Shown piece after piece: positions 1-6,112 of a stretch of 17,988 nucleotides of DNA. Below the pieces are notes generated by a model. That model had not been told where the DNA came from. It did no database searches and saw only the letters and a program-made list of their open reading frames with translations. Made by a program: the position numbers and the translations under genes. This stretch comes from RGIG2206 sp045579085 (GTDB lineage Bacteria; Bacillota; Clostridia; Oscillospirales; Acutalibacteraceae): contig JAZNLO010000005.1 in NCBI GenBank assembly GCA_045579085.1, forward strand, positions 1-17,988, read 5' to 3'. How positions within the stretch are numbered: the stretch's first letter is position 1; each line of letters starts with the position of its first letter.

Positions 1-58
1 TATATGTAACATAATTTCTAACTATTTCAGGAAGTAACAGAAACTCGCTATGATTCAT
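1..58 (-). CDS. N-terminal fragment, possible tyrosine recombinase (partial)
   Basis: An open frame starts with ATG at 58 and runs off the left edge after 19 codons, giving MNHSEFLLLPEIVRNYVTY. A good ribosome binding site, AAGGTGGG at 71-64, lies 5 bases before the ATG, and a strong promoter lies upstream at 227-199, so the start looks genuine. The pattern of a short lead, then Leu-Pro-x-(I/V)-(I/V)-x-x-(F/Y)-(V/L)-x-Y resembles the beginning of the SAM-like core-binding domain of clostridial XerC/XerD-type tyrosine recombinases. That assignment is inference from very few residues, and the catalytic domain lies outside the window. The leader carries unusual inverted repeats (see 120-157). 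Confidence 0.4.
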   Translation of the reverse strand, partial: MNHSEFLLLPEIVRNYVTY

Positions 59-119
59 AAAAACCCACCTTAATTGGCTAAAAAGCCATTATTAGCCTTA
101 TTCTTTAAATTCAATCTCC

Positions 120-157
120 CCTCAATTATACAAAATACTCATTTTGTATAATTGAGG
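120..157. repeat. Perfect 17-bp inverted repeat with 4-base loop
   Basis: CCTCAATTATACAAAAT (120-136) is matched by its exact reverse complement at 141-157, separated by ACTC. It lies inside the predicted leader of the left-edge gene, between its promoter and its ribosome binding site. Neither side is followed by a run of T residues, so an ordinary intrinsic terminator is unlikely. A second, smaller set of alternative stems (76-79 with 84-87, or 76-81 with 92-97) lies between it and the ribosome binding site. It could be an operator, an RNA control element or a small mobile remnant. Confidence 0.8.
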
Positions 158-198
158 ATAAATTTTTATGAGCCCCTATTATGCGGCCCTCTTTTTAT

Positions 199-227
199 AT
201 TTTATCTAATATTATTACGTTTGTCAA
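199..227 (-). promoter_or_regulatory. Sigma-A-type promoter for the left-edge gene
   Basis: Read on the minus strand, TTGACA (227-222) is followed after exactly 17 bases by TAAAAT (204-199). Transcription would start near 192 and give a leader of about 130 bases before the ATG at 58. The -35 box begins only a few bases past the terminator stem of the upstream glycosidase gene. Confidence 0.7.
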
Positions 228-231
228 TAAC

Positions 232-263
232 AAAGAGGCTCCAATCAATGTTAGAGCCTCTTT
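232..263 (-). terminator. Terminator of the GH127 gene
   Basis: AAAGAGGCTC (232-241) and GAGCCTCTTT (254-263) form a perfect 10-bp stem with a 12-base loop, 17 bases past the stop codon at 281. On the minus strand the stem is followed by a T-rich tail (TTTGTTATT), which fits an intrinsic terminator. Confidence 0.75.
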
Positions 264-280
264 ATTACAATTTGATACTT

Positions 281-2122
281 CTAATCTCTAAGCCAAGGCT
301 TGTTTTGTACGCCTTGCAACCACGGGTCATAAATTTCAGGTTCCTTATGTACACCTTCAAACATTGGATAGCAAACAAACTCTTCTTCCTGTAATTCAAA
401 GTACGGAGCTAATTCATATCCTTCTGCGCCATCGATTTTAAATCTCAAAGGCTTATCAGTTGGCTTAATCCTATCAATAAATTCCTGAGGTGTACCAGGC
501 ATAATGATTCCATTTTCGTGATTTCTCTCACCCAATACAGCCAACAGCAACGGACCATAAGTGTAAGCACATCTTGTATAACCCTCAACGTCATCATCGC
601 CATAGTATAAAGTTGACCTGAACGCAAACTCGATATTAAATGTGATTTCGTCTCCATCTTGCCAAATTCTACCAATTTCAACATAAGAGCCAACTTTACC
701 GGTTGTAACTTTTTCTCCATTAAGGAAAACATCAACGTCAGTCTTTGCATACTGAGGTATTCTAAGTCTTAATGTATACTCCTCAGCCTCATCCATATTG
801 AATGTAAACTTAACGTTGCCGTCATAGGGATAGTTAGTAGTCTCTGTAACCTTAATAGTCTGCTTATCAGTCTCCCACATAAGCTCATTAGCAGCGTAGA
901 TATCACAGCTGAGCGTGTTCTTATTCATTGTGTAGAGATACTCAGGCAGCGAAGCAAAAATTCTGGTACCAACACCTGAGCAACAATGGTTAGGCATATC
1001 AGGGCCGTGCTTTTGCATATCCATCCACATAAACTGACGAATATCAATAGAGCTGTTCTGAGCAGCAATTGCAATGTTATAAAGCGACTGCTCCATTTCA
1101 AATACGTGGTCTTCCCTATGCGGATAAAGCCTATGCAATCTCTGAGAAAGCTGCAACCAGAAAGCTGTAGCGCAAAGCTCGTTATAAGTGTACTTCTTGC
1201 TGCGATAAATTGAACGCTTCATATTATCGCCGCCCTTAAGACGCTCACACATAACTATACCGCCACCGGCGTGCTGCCAGTCACGCTTATAGAGATACAT
1301 ACAGTTAATAACAGCGTTAAGATAATAAGCTTTGCCGGTGTATCTATAAAGGTCAAGATAGCCTTCCATACCCTCAAGCTCACTGCCGTGAGGATGCGGC
1401 TCTTTACCGTGTTGACGTCTTGTATTTACAGCTTCCTGTTCAAGCGAAAGGAACTGACCGAGTCGCCAGTTTTCCTGATAGTGCTCGATAGTAACGTCAC
1501 AGTCCTCTTTTTTACCAACAGGAGTCATATAAACATATGGAGATGCAACAACGCCTTGAAACGCAAGCTCAAGATACTTGATTATCGGCAAATCGTCACA
1601 ATGGTTAAACCAATCCTGCCAGTGACGAAGCATTCTCAGCGCACGCTTTTCACCGCCTAACGCTGCAGCAACAAGCGCATATGTAAGCCAAATGCGAACA
1701 TAGTGCGGATATTCCTTAAATGCAAAGTCAAACTTATTAACAGGCATAAGGAAGCCGTCATCTTCCTGTGAAGCCTCAAGAACATCGACAAGCTCGGTCA
1801 TACCCTTGCGAAGTTCATCATTATCAACCCATCTGAGTGCATTTCCTGCGCACATAAGATACTGGGAGGCAGTCTGTCCCCTAAGGTCAAACTCAAAGTG
1901 ACCGGGATATGGCTCAGCATCAGTTGGGATTCCCATCTTAACATTGAAATAATATTTCATTCTGTCCATATCGAGCTGAGTGAGGTTAAACTCAATATTA
2001 TTGTCAAATACTGTTTTAAACAAGCCGTCAGTCAGCTTGATACCGTGAAGCGGAGTAAACAGCTTATCGTGAACTTTCAGCTTATGGTTATAGTCATAAT
2101 ATTGCACTTTTGAATAATCCAT
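281..2122 (-). CDS. GH127/DUF1680 family glycosidase (beta-L-arabinofuranosidase-like)
   Basis: This 613-residue protein has the layout of DUF1680/GH127 enzymes: an N-terminal helical barrel (about 25-430) and C-terminal beta domains. Residues YNELC (E315, C317) and the CysCys pair in NHCCSGVGTR (C380, C381) match the glutamate and three cysteines that bind zinc in the arabinofuranosidase HypBA1, where the last cysteine acts as the nucleophile. Further family marks are LRIP near 470 and YTYGPLLLAV in the C-terminal part. The known reaction of characterised members is removal of terminal beta-L-arabinofuranose from plant glycans; the substrate here is inference. No signal peptide is visible, so it should act in the cytoplasm on imported oligosaccharides. 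I chose ATG 2122 because AGGAGGGG lies directly before it; an in-frame ATG at 2158 has no such site. It stands alone, with its own promoter and terminator and no transporter or regulator beside it. Confidence 0.88.
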   Translation of the reverse strand: MDYSKVQYYDYNHKLKVHDKLFTPLHGIKLTDGLFKTVFDNNIEFNLTQLDMDRMKYYFNVKMGIPTDAEPYPGHFEFDLRGQTASQYLMCAGNALRWVDNDELRKGMTELVDVLEASQEDDGFLMPVNKFDFAFKEYPHYVRIWLTYALVAAALGGEKRALRMLRHWQDWFNHCDDLPIIKYLELAFQGVVASPYVYMTPVGKKEDCDVTIEHYQENWRLGQFLSLEQEAVNTRRQHGKEPHPHGSELEGMEGYLDLYRYTGKAYYLNAVINCMYLYKRDWQHAGGGIVMCERLKGGDNMKRSIYRSKKYTYNELCATAFWLQLSQRLHRLYPHREDHVFEMEQSLYNIAIAAQNSSIDIRQFMWMDMQKHGPDMPNHCCSGVGTRIFASLPEYLYTMNKNTLSCDIYAANELMWETDKQTIKVTETTNYPYDGNVKFTFNMDEAEEYTLRLRIPQYAKTDVDVFLNGEKVTTGKVGSYVEIGRIWQDGDEITFNIEFAFRSTLYYGDDDVEGYTRCAYTYGPLLLAVLGERNHENGIIMPGTPQEFIDRIKPTDKPLRFKIDGAEGYELAPYFELQEEEFVCYPMFEGVHKEPEIYDPWLQGVQNKPWLRD

Positions 2123-2169
2123 AAAACCCCTCCTAAATACTGTGTTGAATCCACACAAAATATAACATT

Positions 2170-2198
2170 ATTATAAAACACAACAAAAAAATTGTCAA
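2170..2198 (-). promoter_or_regulatory. Perfect consensus sigma-A promoter of the GH127 gene
   Basis: On the minus strand TTGACA (2198-2193) and TATAAT (2175-2170) are separated by 17 bases, a perfect match to the housekeeping consensus. The predicted leader is about 40 bases. It holds an imperfect palindrome, TGTGT to ACACA (2141-2157), just upstream of the ribosome binding site, which could be an operator. Confidence 0.8.
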
Positions 2199-2261
2199 TC
2201 AAATCCAGAGCATAAATAAATAAAAAAAGAACCTCATTCATCAGCGTAAGCAGTTTCATTT

Positions 2262-2314
2262 TTCATTATTCGTTGAAAATCCGTTCATTCTAAATGAATA
2301 ATGAATGATGAATA
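2262..2314. repeat. Short inverted and tandem repeats in the intergenic region
   Basis: TTCATTATTC (2262-2271) pairs with GAATAATGAA (2296-2305). The right arm runs into three tandem 7-base units, ATGAATA, ATGAATG and ATGAATA (2294-2314). The stretch lies between the GH127 promoter and the tRNA-Pro terminator, where I see no gene. Repeats of this ATGAATA type look like low-complexity intergenic debris. Confidence 0.6.
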
Positions 2315-2336
2315 TTGTATAGTCAATAATACAAAC

Positions 2337-2368
2337 AAAAATCCGCCCTCTTACGAGAACGGATTTTT
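2337..2368 (-). terminator. Terminator after tRNA-Pro (secG unit)
   Basis: AAAAATCCG (2337-2345) and CGGATTTTT (2360-2368) form a 9-bp stem. Read on the minus strand it ends in a T-rich tail, only 3 bases past the encoded CCA of tRNA-Pro. Confidence 0.85.
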
Positions 2369-2371
2369 GTT

Positions 2372-2448
2372 TGGTCCGAGTGACAGGAGTCGAACCTGCG
2401 GCCTCTTGAACCCCATTCAAGCGCTCTACCAAACTGAGCCACACCCGG
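2372..2448 (-). tRNA. tRNA-Pro (anticodon GGG)
   Basis: All four arms fold: acceptor CCGGGTG/CACTCGG, D-arm GCTC/GAGC, anticodon stem CTTGA/TCAAG around the loop ATGGGGT, and T-arm around TTCGACT. The anticodon GGG reads proline CCC and CCU. The discriminator is A and the CCA end is encoded. It lies 25 bases after the secG stop codon on the same strand with no promoter of its own visible, so it is probably cut from a secG transcript. Confidence 0.95.
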
Positions 2449-2454
2449 ATATAA

Positions 2455-2472
2455 AGGTAGAAACTTCTACCT
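2455..2472 (-). other. Hairpin between secG and tRNA-Pro
   Basis: AGGTAGAA (2455-2462) and TTCTACCT (2465-2472) form an inverted repeat with two central bases. It starts just after the secG stop codon and ends 6 bases before the 5' end of tRNA-Pro. On the minus strand it is followed by TTATAT, a weak tail, so it may be a partial terminator, a 3'-end stabiliser for secG mRNA, or a processing signal. Confidence 0.5.
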
Positions 2473-2473
2473 C

Positions 2474-2731
2474 TTATTTTGCTGAAGCAACAATAGAAAT
2501 AACGTTTGCAATTATTACAAGCACAACAAATGCAATAGCGAGATACTTTGTCCAACGAGAAAGGAATGCATCAACAGAACGAGCCTTATTCTTAGCAAGG
2601 AATGTATCAGCACCGCCTGAAATAGCACCGTTTATACCGGCACGTCTTCCCTCTTGCATCAAAATTGCAGCGATAATTACAACAGCCAACAAAAGAATTA
2701 ATGAGCCAAGTATATACTGGAGAACAACCAT
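2474..2731 (-). CDS. secG: Preprotein translocase subunit SecG
   Basis: This 85-residue protein has the SecG pattern: a first membrane helix at about residues 4-24, the polar linker with MQEGRRAG followed by ISGGADTFLAKNKAR, and a second membrane helix at about 60-82. SecG is the small accessory subunit of the SecYEG channel in the cytoplasmic membrane and helps the SecA-driven export cycle. I chose ATG 2731 because GGAGG lies 7 bases before it; the upstream in-frame ATG at 2767 has no such site and would add a non-family N-terminus. A promoter sits at 2799-2771. The gene is followed by tRNA-Pro rather than the rnr and smpB genes often found next to secG in Firmicutes. Confidence 0.92.
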   Translation of the reverse strand: MVVLQYILGSLILLLAVVIIAAILMQEGRRAGINGAISGGADTFLAKNKARSVDAFLSRWTKYLAIAFVVLVIIANVISIVASAK

Positions 2732-2770
2732 ATTCTTACCTCCAAAACTTAAAATTACTAACGCCAAAAT

Positions 2771-2799
2771 ATAATATCATAAACAAATATAAAAATCAA
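2771..2799 (-). promoter_or_regulatory. Promoter of secG-tRNA-Pro
   Basis: On the minus strand TTGATT (2799-2794) and TATTAT (2776-2771) are 17 bases apart. Transcription would start roughly 30 bases before the secG ATG at 2731. The -35 box is a partial match to consensus. Confidence 0.6.
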
Positions 2800-2827
2800 G
2801 CATTTTTTACACTTATTTACACATAAA

Positions 2828-3214
2828 TCAACTTTTTGATTTATTACAATGCGTACACTGTGTAAAGGTTCTGATTATATTAACGCTTGTTTCCTCTTTC
2901 GACTTAATAAAACCAAACGCAACAAACTCAGCAAACGGCGCATTTTCGCCCAATTCGCAATAAAGAACTCCTCTATTCACGCCGTAATTCATCACGCCAC
3001 GTGAAATTAAATCACACACAAAGAGGTCGTTTTTAGGGTATTTTACAGATAAAAGAGTCAAAACACCATCAATCAAAGTAAACAAGCCTGAGCCAACCAT
3101 TTCGCCGTTTTCAACCGCTGACACTGCGTTTGAATACTCGTTAAATTCAATGTTATGCTCAGCATATAATTTTTTTATCAGCTCAATGTCGTCTACGGGC
3201 TTTACTGCTACCAT
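2828..3214 (-). CDS. Small GNAT-like protein, function unknown
   Basis: This 128-residue protein starts at ATG 3214, with GGAGGAG just upstream, inside the 3' end of rluB (32-base overlap). The order helix, VENGEMVGSGLFTLIDGVLTL, then a helix that includes DLISRGVMNYGVNRGVLYCELGE, then a strand ending in FVAFGFIKSKE, resembles a trimmed GNAT acetyltransferase fold. The usual acetyl-CoA pyrophosphate loop (Q/R-x-x-G-x-G/A) is not evident, so catalysis is doubtful. The C-terminus carries a CTHC pair of cysteines (residues about 120-123), which could bind a metal. It is the last gene of the long minus-strand operon. The fold call is inference; the function is unknown. Confidence 0.6.
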   Translation of the reverse strand: MVAVKPVDDIELIKKLYAEHNIEFNEYSNAVSAVENGEMVGSGLFTLIDGVLTLLSVKYPKNDLFVCDLISRGVMNYGVNRGVLYCELGENAPFAEFVAFGFIKSKEETSVNIIRTFTQCTHCNKSKS

Positions 3215-3971
3215 TACTTTTCTCCTCCGATTGATTATTATAACTGCTCTTTGTAGCTGATACAATCAGCCTTTTTACTTCATTTTCCTGCAACTCTCGC
3301 CATTTGCCCTGCTGAAGCATACCCAACTTAAGAGTATCTATCGCTATTCGCTTAAGACGTATTACTTCTAGCCCAACTGCCTCACAGAGCTTACGTATTT
3401 CACGATTTCGTCCCTCATAAAGTACAAACTTAAGCACTACCCTGTTTTCGTCTTTTTCAATAATTTCAATTTCACAGGGCGCTGTCATTCTACCGTCGAT
3501 TACAATACCTGCGCTCATTCTGTCTATTGCAGATTCGTCCAAAGGCTGTCTTACAGTAACTCTATAAGTCTTTGACACGTGTGAGCGAGGATGCATCATC
3601 AAATTAGAAAAATCACCGTCATTAGTCATAAGGAGCATACCCTCAGAATCTCTGTCCAATCTGCCAACGGGATAAACCTTAGCAGGCGCATCTTTCACAA
3701 GGTCTGCAACGCATTTTCTGCCCTGTTCGTCTGACATTGTTGTGATAAATCCTCTCGGCTTATGCAGCATAATATATACCTTTTGCTTAACCTGCTTTAC
3801 GAGCTTGCCACGCACAAGAACCTTATCTTTATACGGATTAACCTTATCGCCTAAAACAGCTACTCTTCCGTTGATTTTAACTGCTCTCTGCTCAATCAGT
3901 TCTTCAGATTTACGTCTGGATGCAACACCGCACTCAGAAAGGTATTTTTGAAGTCTTATTTCCTTGTCCAT
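3183..3971 (-). CDS. rluB: 23S rRNA pseudouridine synthase, RluB/RsuA family
   Basis: The 262-residue protein opens with an S4 RNA-binding domain (about 4-60, with IRLQKYLSECGVASRRKSEE) and continues into the RsuA/RluB catalytic domain. The signature GRLDRDSEG carries the catalytic aspartate, D106. Later family marks are KTYRVTV near 140 and GRNREIRKLCEAVGLEV near 185-200. Family members convert a specific uridine in 16S or 23S rRNA to pseudouridine; the RluB assignment (23S helix 89) rests on operon position and overall match. The C-terminus is a basic Ser/Lys/Arg tail. Its ribosome binding site overlaps the dacB stop codon 7 bases upstream, so translation is probably coupled. In Bacillus subtilis spmA and spmB lie between dacB and rluB; they are absent here. 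Confidence 0.9.
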   Translation of the reverse strand: MDKEIRLQKYLSECGVASRRKSEELIEQRAVKINGRVAVLGDKVNPYKDKVLVRGKLVKQVKQKVYIMLHKPRGFITTMSDEQGRKCVADLVKDAPAKVYPVGRLDRDSEGMLLMTNDGDFSNLMMHPRSHVSKTYRVTVRQPLDESAIDRMSAGIVIDGRMTAPCEIEIIEKDENRVVLKFVLYEGRNREIRKLCEAVGLEVIRLKRIAIDTLKLGMLQQGKWRELQENEVKRLIVSATKSSYNNQSEEKSNGSSKARRRH

Positions 3972-3978
3972 TTTATCC

Positions 3979-5103
3979 TCATTTCGTTCCTATAAGAGAA
4001 ATCAACCAATAATATAATCCTTTATCAGTTTCAGTTAAATTCGCTTTAACTGAATTTTTGGTCTTAATGTCACCAGAATATATCAAAACATCATCAAGAT
4101 AGTAATCAACTTTTCCTACAATCTCATTTTTATCCACAGGTGCAAAAACTGACGGCGCTAATTTCACGGTATATGTTACCCTGTCAATATCCCCATCAAG
4201 CAAAGATAGCTTATGCTCATCTGTGTACACCGAAACCTCAGCCTGAAAACCGCCTAATACATTGACATTTTTAAGCTCAGGCTCAGGCAAAACGCATTCC
4301 TTCGGCAAGCTCAAGCCATAATCAAGCATAGTTTTGTGGTCTTCCCAGTCACTCGGCGCGTTTAATGTAACGGCAACAATCTTTATCCCCTCACGCTCTG
4401 CGCTTGTTACCAGACATCTGCCTGATTTCTTGGTAAAGCCCGTCTTGACGCCGTTACAGTCATAATGATATCTAAGCATTTTATTATGATTGGTAAGCGT
4501 TCTCCTGTATGGCGGATTGCCATACTCAAGGGTTGCAGATTTAGAGCTTACAGCCTTAGCGAAATCATCGTTTTTCAACGCCTCGCGTGCTAACAAAGCC
4601 ATATCATATGCAGTTGAGTAATGTTTTTCATCGTCCAATCCCGACGGAGTAACGAAGTTTGTATTCTTCATTCCTATTTGCTTCGCTCTTTGATTCATAA
4701 GCTTAGCAAAATTCGATAGCGTACCACCGATGAGAATAGCCGTTGAGTTTGCGGCATCATTACCCGAAGCAAGCATCATTCCATAGAGTAAATCCCTGTA
4801 ATGCACGGTATCACCCGCTTGCAAGCCCATAGAGCTACCTTCAACCGTTACCATTTCTTTAGTCACCACAGCGGTATCATCTAAGTTGCAGTTTTCGCAT
4901 AACAATAACGCAGTCATAATTTTTGTAGTGCTCGCCATTGAAGCGCGTACATGCTCATTTTTACCCGCTATGACCTCGCCTGAATTAGCCTCAATTATAA
5001 CTGCATATTTTGCAGAAACAGACGGCATATCATAAGCCGCAACATCAATGCAAAACATACAGGCAACAAGGAGCATAGAAAGCATAAGTTTAAACATTCT
5101 CAT
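3979..5103 (-). CDS. dacB: D-alanyl-D-alanine carboxypeptidase (penicillin-binding protein, S11 family)
   Basis: A 374-residue exported enzyme that removes the terminal D-Ala from peptidoglycan stem peptides and so controls cross-linking. It has a signal peptide (about 1-23, ending near VAA). The three active-site motifs of the S11 family are all present: S58-x-x-K61, S113-G-N115 and K220-T-G222. A C-terminal beta domain (about 265-350) and an amphipathic last helix fit membrane anchoring. I chose ATG 5103; AGGAGG lies 13 bases upstream, a rather long spacing, and ATG 5097 is an alternative. The leader is structured (see 5115-5163). The symbol dacB follows the position between scpAB and rluB seen in Bacillus; dacF is an equally fair name from sequence alone. 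Confidence 0.9.
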   Translation of the reverse strand: MRMFKLMLSMLLVACMFCIDVAAYDMPSVSAKYAVIIEANSGEVIAGKNEHVRASMASTTKIMTALLLCENCNLDDTAVVTKEMVTVEGSSMGLQAGDTVHYRDLLYGMMLASGNDAANSTAILIGGTLSNFAKLMNQRAKQIGMKNTNFVTPSGLDDEKHYSTAYDMALLAREALKNDDFAKAVSSKSATLEYGNPPYRRTLTNHNKMLRYHYDCNGVKTGFTKKSGRCLVTSAEREGIKIVAVTLNAPSDWEDHKTMLDYGLSLPKECVLPEPELKNVNVLGGFQAEVSVYTDEHKLSLLDGDIDRVTYTVKLAPSVFAPVDKNEIVGKVDYYLDDVLIYSGDIKTKNSVKANLTETDKGLYYWLISLIGTK

Positions 5104-5114
5104 AATATAAAAAT

Positions 5115-5163
5115 CGCCTCCTAAAAGGCGGTTTTTATCCGCCTGCAACTAATATATGCAGGC
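5115..5163 (-). promoter_or_regulatory. Chain of mutually exclusive hairpins before dacB
   Basis: Four complementary segments lie in the ytfJ-dacB gap. Reading in the direction of transcription, GCCTGCA (5163-5157) pairs with TGCAGGC (5147-5141). The overlapping AGGCGG (5144-5139) pairs with CCGCCT (5131-5126) in a stem followed by four T residues. The overlapping CGCCT (5130-5126) can instead pair with AGGCG (5119-5115), which covers half of the AGGAGG ribosome binding site (5122-5117). The pairings are seen directly; a switching role in attenuation or translation is inference. Confidence 0.5.
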
Positions 5164-5180
5164 ATATAATACTTAAATGC

Positions 5181-5549
5181 TTACTTTGATTTACCGAAAA
5201 TGTCAGCGAGCTTGTCCAAAACGTCAGGCACCATAGAAACAGCCTTGTCTACAGCACCGGGTTTATCGCTAACCTGAAGCAAACGCACCTCAGACTCCTT
5301 AACAACAATAAAGCCTATCGGAGAAACAGTCACACCTGCGCCTGAGCCGCCGGCAAATGCTGTGGCTGTTGACTTATTGGGAACATCAGAGCCACCAGAG
5401 GCAAAACCAAAAGAAATCCTGGAAATAGGAATAATTGTGATGGCGTTTGGCAATTCTATCGGCTTACCGATAATTGTATCAGCATCTGCCATAGCTCTAA
5501 CCTTGTCCATTGTTACGTCTAAAATTCCTTTAATTGAATTCTCGCTCAT
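5181..5549 (-). CDS. ytfJ: YtfJ/GerW family protein
   Basis: This 122-residue protein matches the YtfJ (GerW) family: an N-terminal helix, the motif IGKPIELPNAITIIPISRISFGFASGG (about 27-53), then a Gly/Ala-rich loop with FAGGSGAGVTVSPIGF and a C-terminal helix. In Bacillus the family member is a forespore protein needed for lysozyme-triggered germination, but relatives are kept by many Clostridia whose sporulation is uncertain. There is no signal peptide. The ATG overlaps the scpB stop codon as ATGA, with AGGAGGG inside scpB, so translation is coupled. It is the fourth gene of the operon and is followed by a structured leader before dacB. Confidence 0.9.
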   Translation of the reverse strand: MSENSIKGILDVTMDKVRAMADADTIIGKPIELPNAITIIPISRISFGFASGGSDVPNKSTATAFAGGSGAGVTVSPIGFIVVKESEVRLLQVSDKPGAVDKAVSMVPDVLDKLADIFGKSK

Positions 5550-6112
5550 TGTATTCCCTCCTGTTGTATATCTATACCAGATTCAGTTTCTTTCTCATCA
5601 ATTTCGTTATTATTAGGCAGAGGCGGAAGCTCGCTCAAATCCTTTAACTCAAAGCAACGTAAAAACTGTTTAGTTGTGCCGTAAATCAGAGGTCTGCCGG
5701 GTAATTCAAGCCTTCCCTTTTCCTCAATCAAGCCCTTCTCCACTAGCGATGACACAACGCCTGAACAGTCAACACCTCTCACCTGTTCAATAAAGGACTT
5801 CGTTACCGGCTGATTGTATGCTACAACTGCCAAAACCTCAAACGCAGCCGTTGACAAAGGCGTATTTCGAATAATTTCAAGCATCTTTCTGATAGGCGGC
5901 GCAAACTCAGATTTTGTTGTAATCTGATAGCAATCATCAAGCTGTATTACTTTCAATGCGCCTTGATTGTAGCGCTCAGAAATAGCTTCAATTTCTATTT
6001 TGATTTCAGCTTCAGTAGCTTCGGTTATATCAACAAGTCGTGCCATTGACAAAGGCTCGCCGGATGCAAACAGAAGTGCTTCAATCAAATTTGATAACTT
6101 AGCATCAGCCAT
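5546..6112 (-). CDS. scpB: Segregation and condensation protein B
   Basis: The 188-residue protein consists of two winged-helix domains typical of ScpB. It starts with LIEALLFASGEPLS, continues with the conserved NTPLSTAAFEVLAVVAYNQPVTKSFIEQVRG stretch near residues 84-114, and has GLIEEKGRLELPGRPLIYGTT in the second domain. ScpB binds ScpA as a dimer and completes the SMC-ScpAB condensin, which is loaded on the chromosome and separates sister origins. It overlaps scpA by 8 bases and has AAGGAGG inside the scpA end. The last 30 residues are acidic and probably disordered. The length is normal for the family. Confidence 0.95.
   Translation of the reverse strand: MADAKLSNLIEALLFASGEPLSMARLVDITEATEAEIKIEIEAISERYNQGALKVIQLDDCYQITTKSEFAPPIRKMLEIIRNTPLSTAAFEVLAVVAYNQPVTKSFIEQVRGVDCSGVVSSLVEKGLIEEKGRLELPGRPLIYGTTKQFLRCFELKDLSELPPLPNNNEIDEKETESGIDIQQEGIQ

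Noticed and set aside
120..157. The 17-bp inverted repeat read as an intrinsic terminator
   Set aside because: Neither strand has a T run after the stem, and on the minus strand it lies between a promoter and the start of the gene that the promoter serves.
2301..2774. A 157-codon plus-strand frame
   Set aside because: It runs antisense through tRNA-Pro and the whole of secG, both of which are certain.
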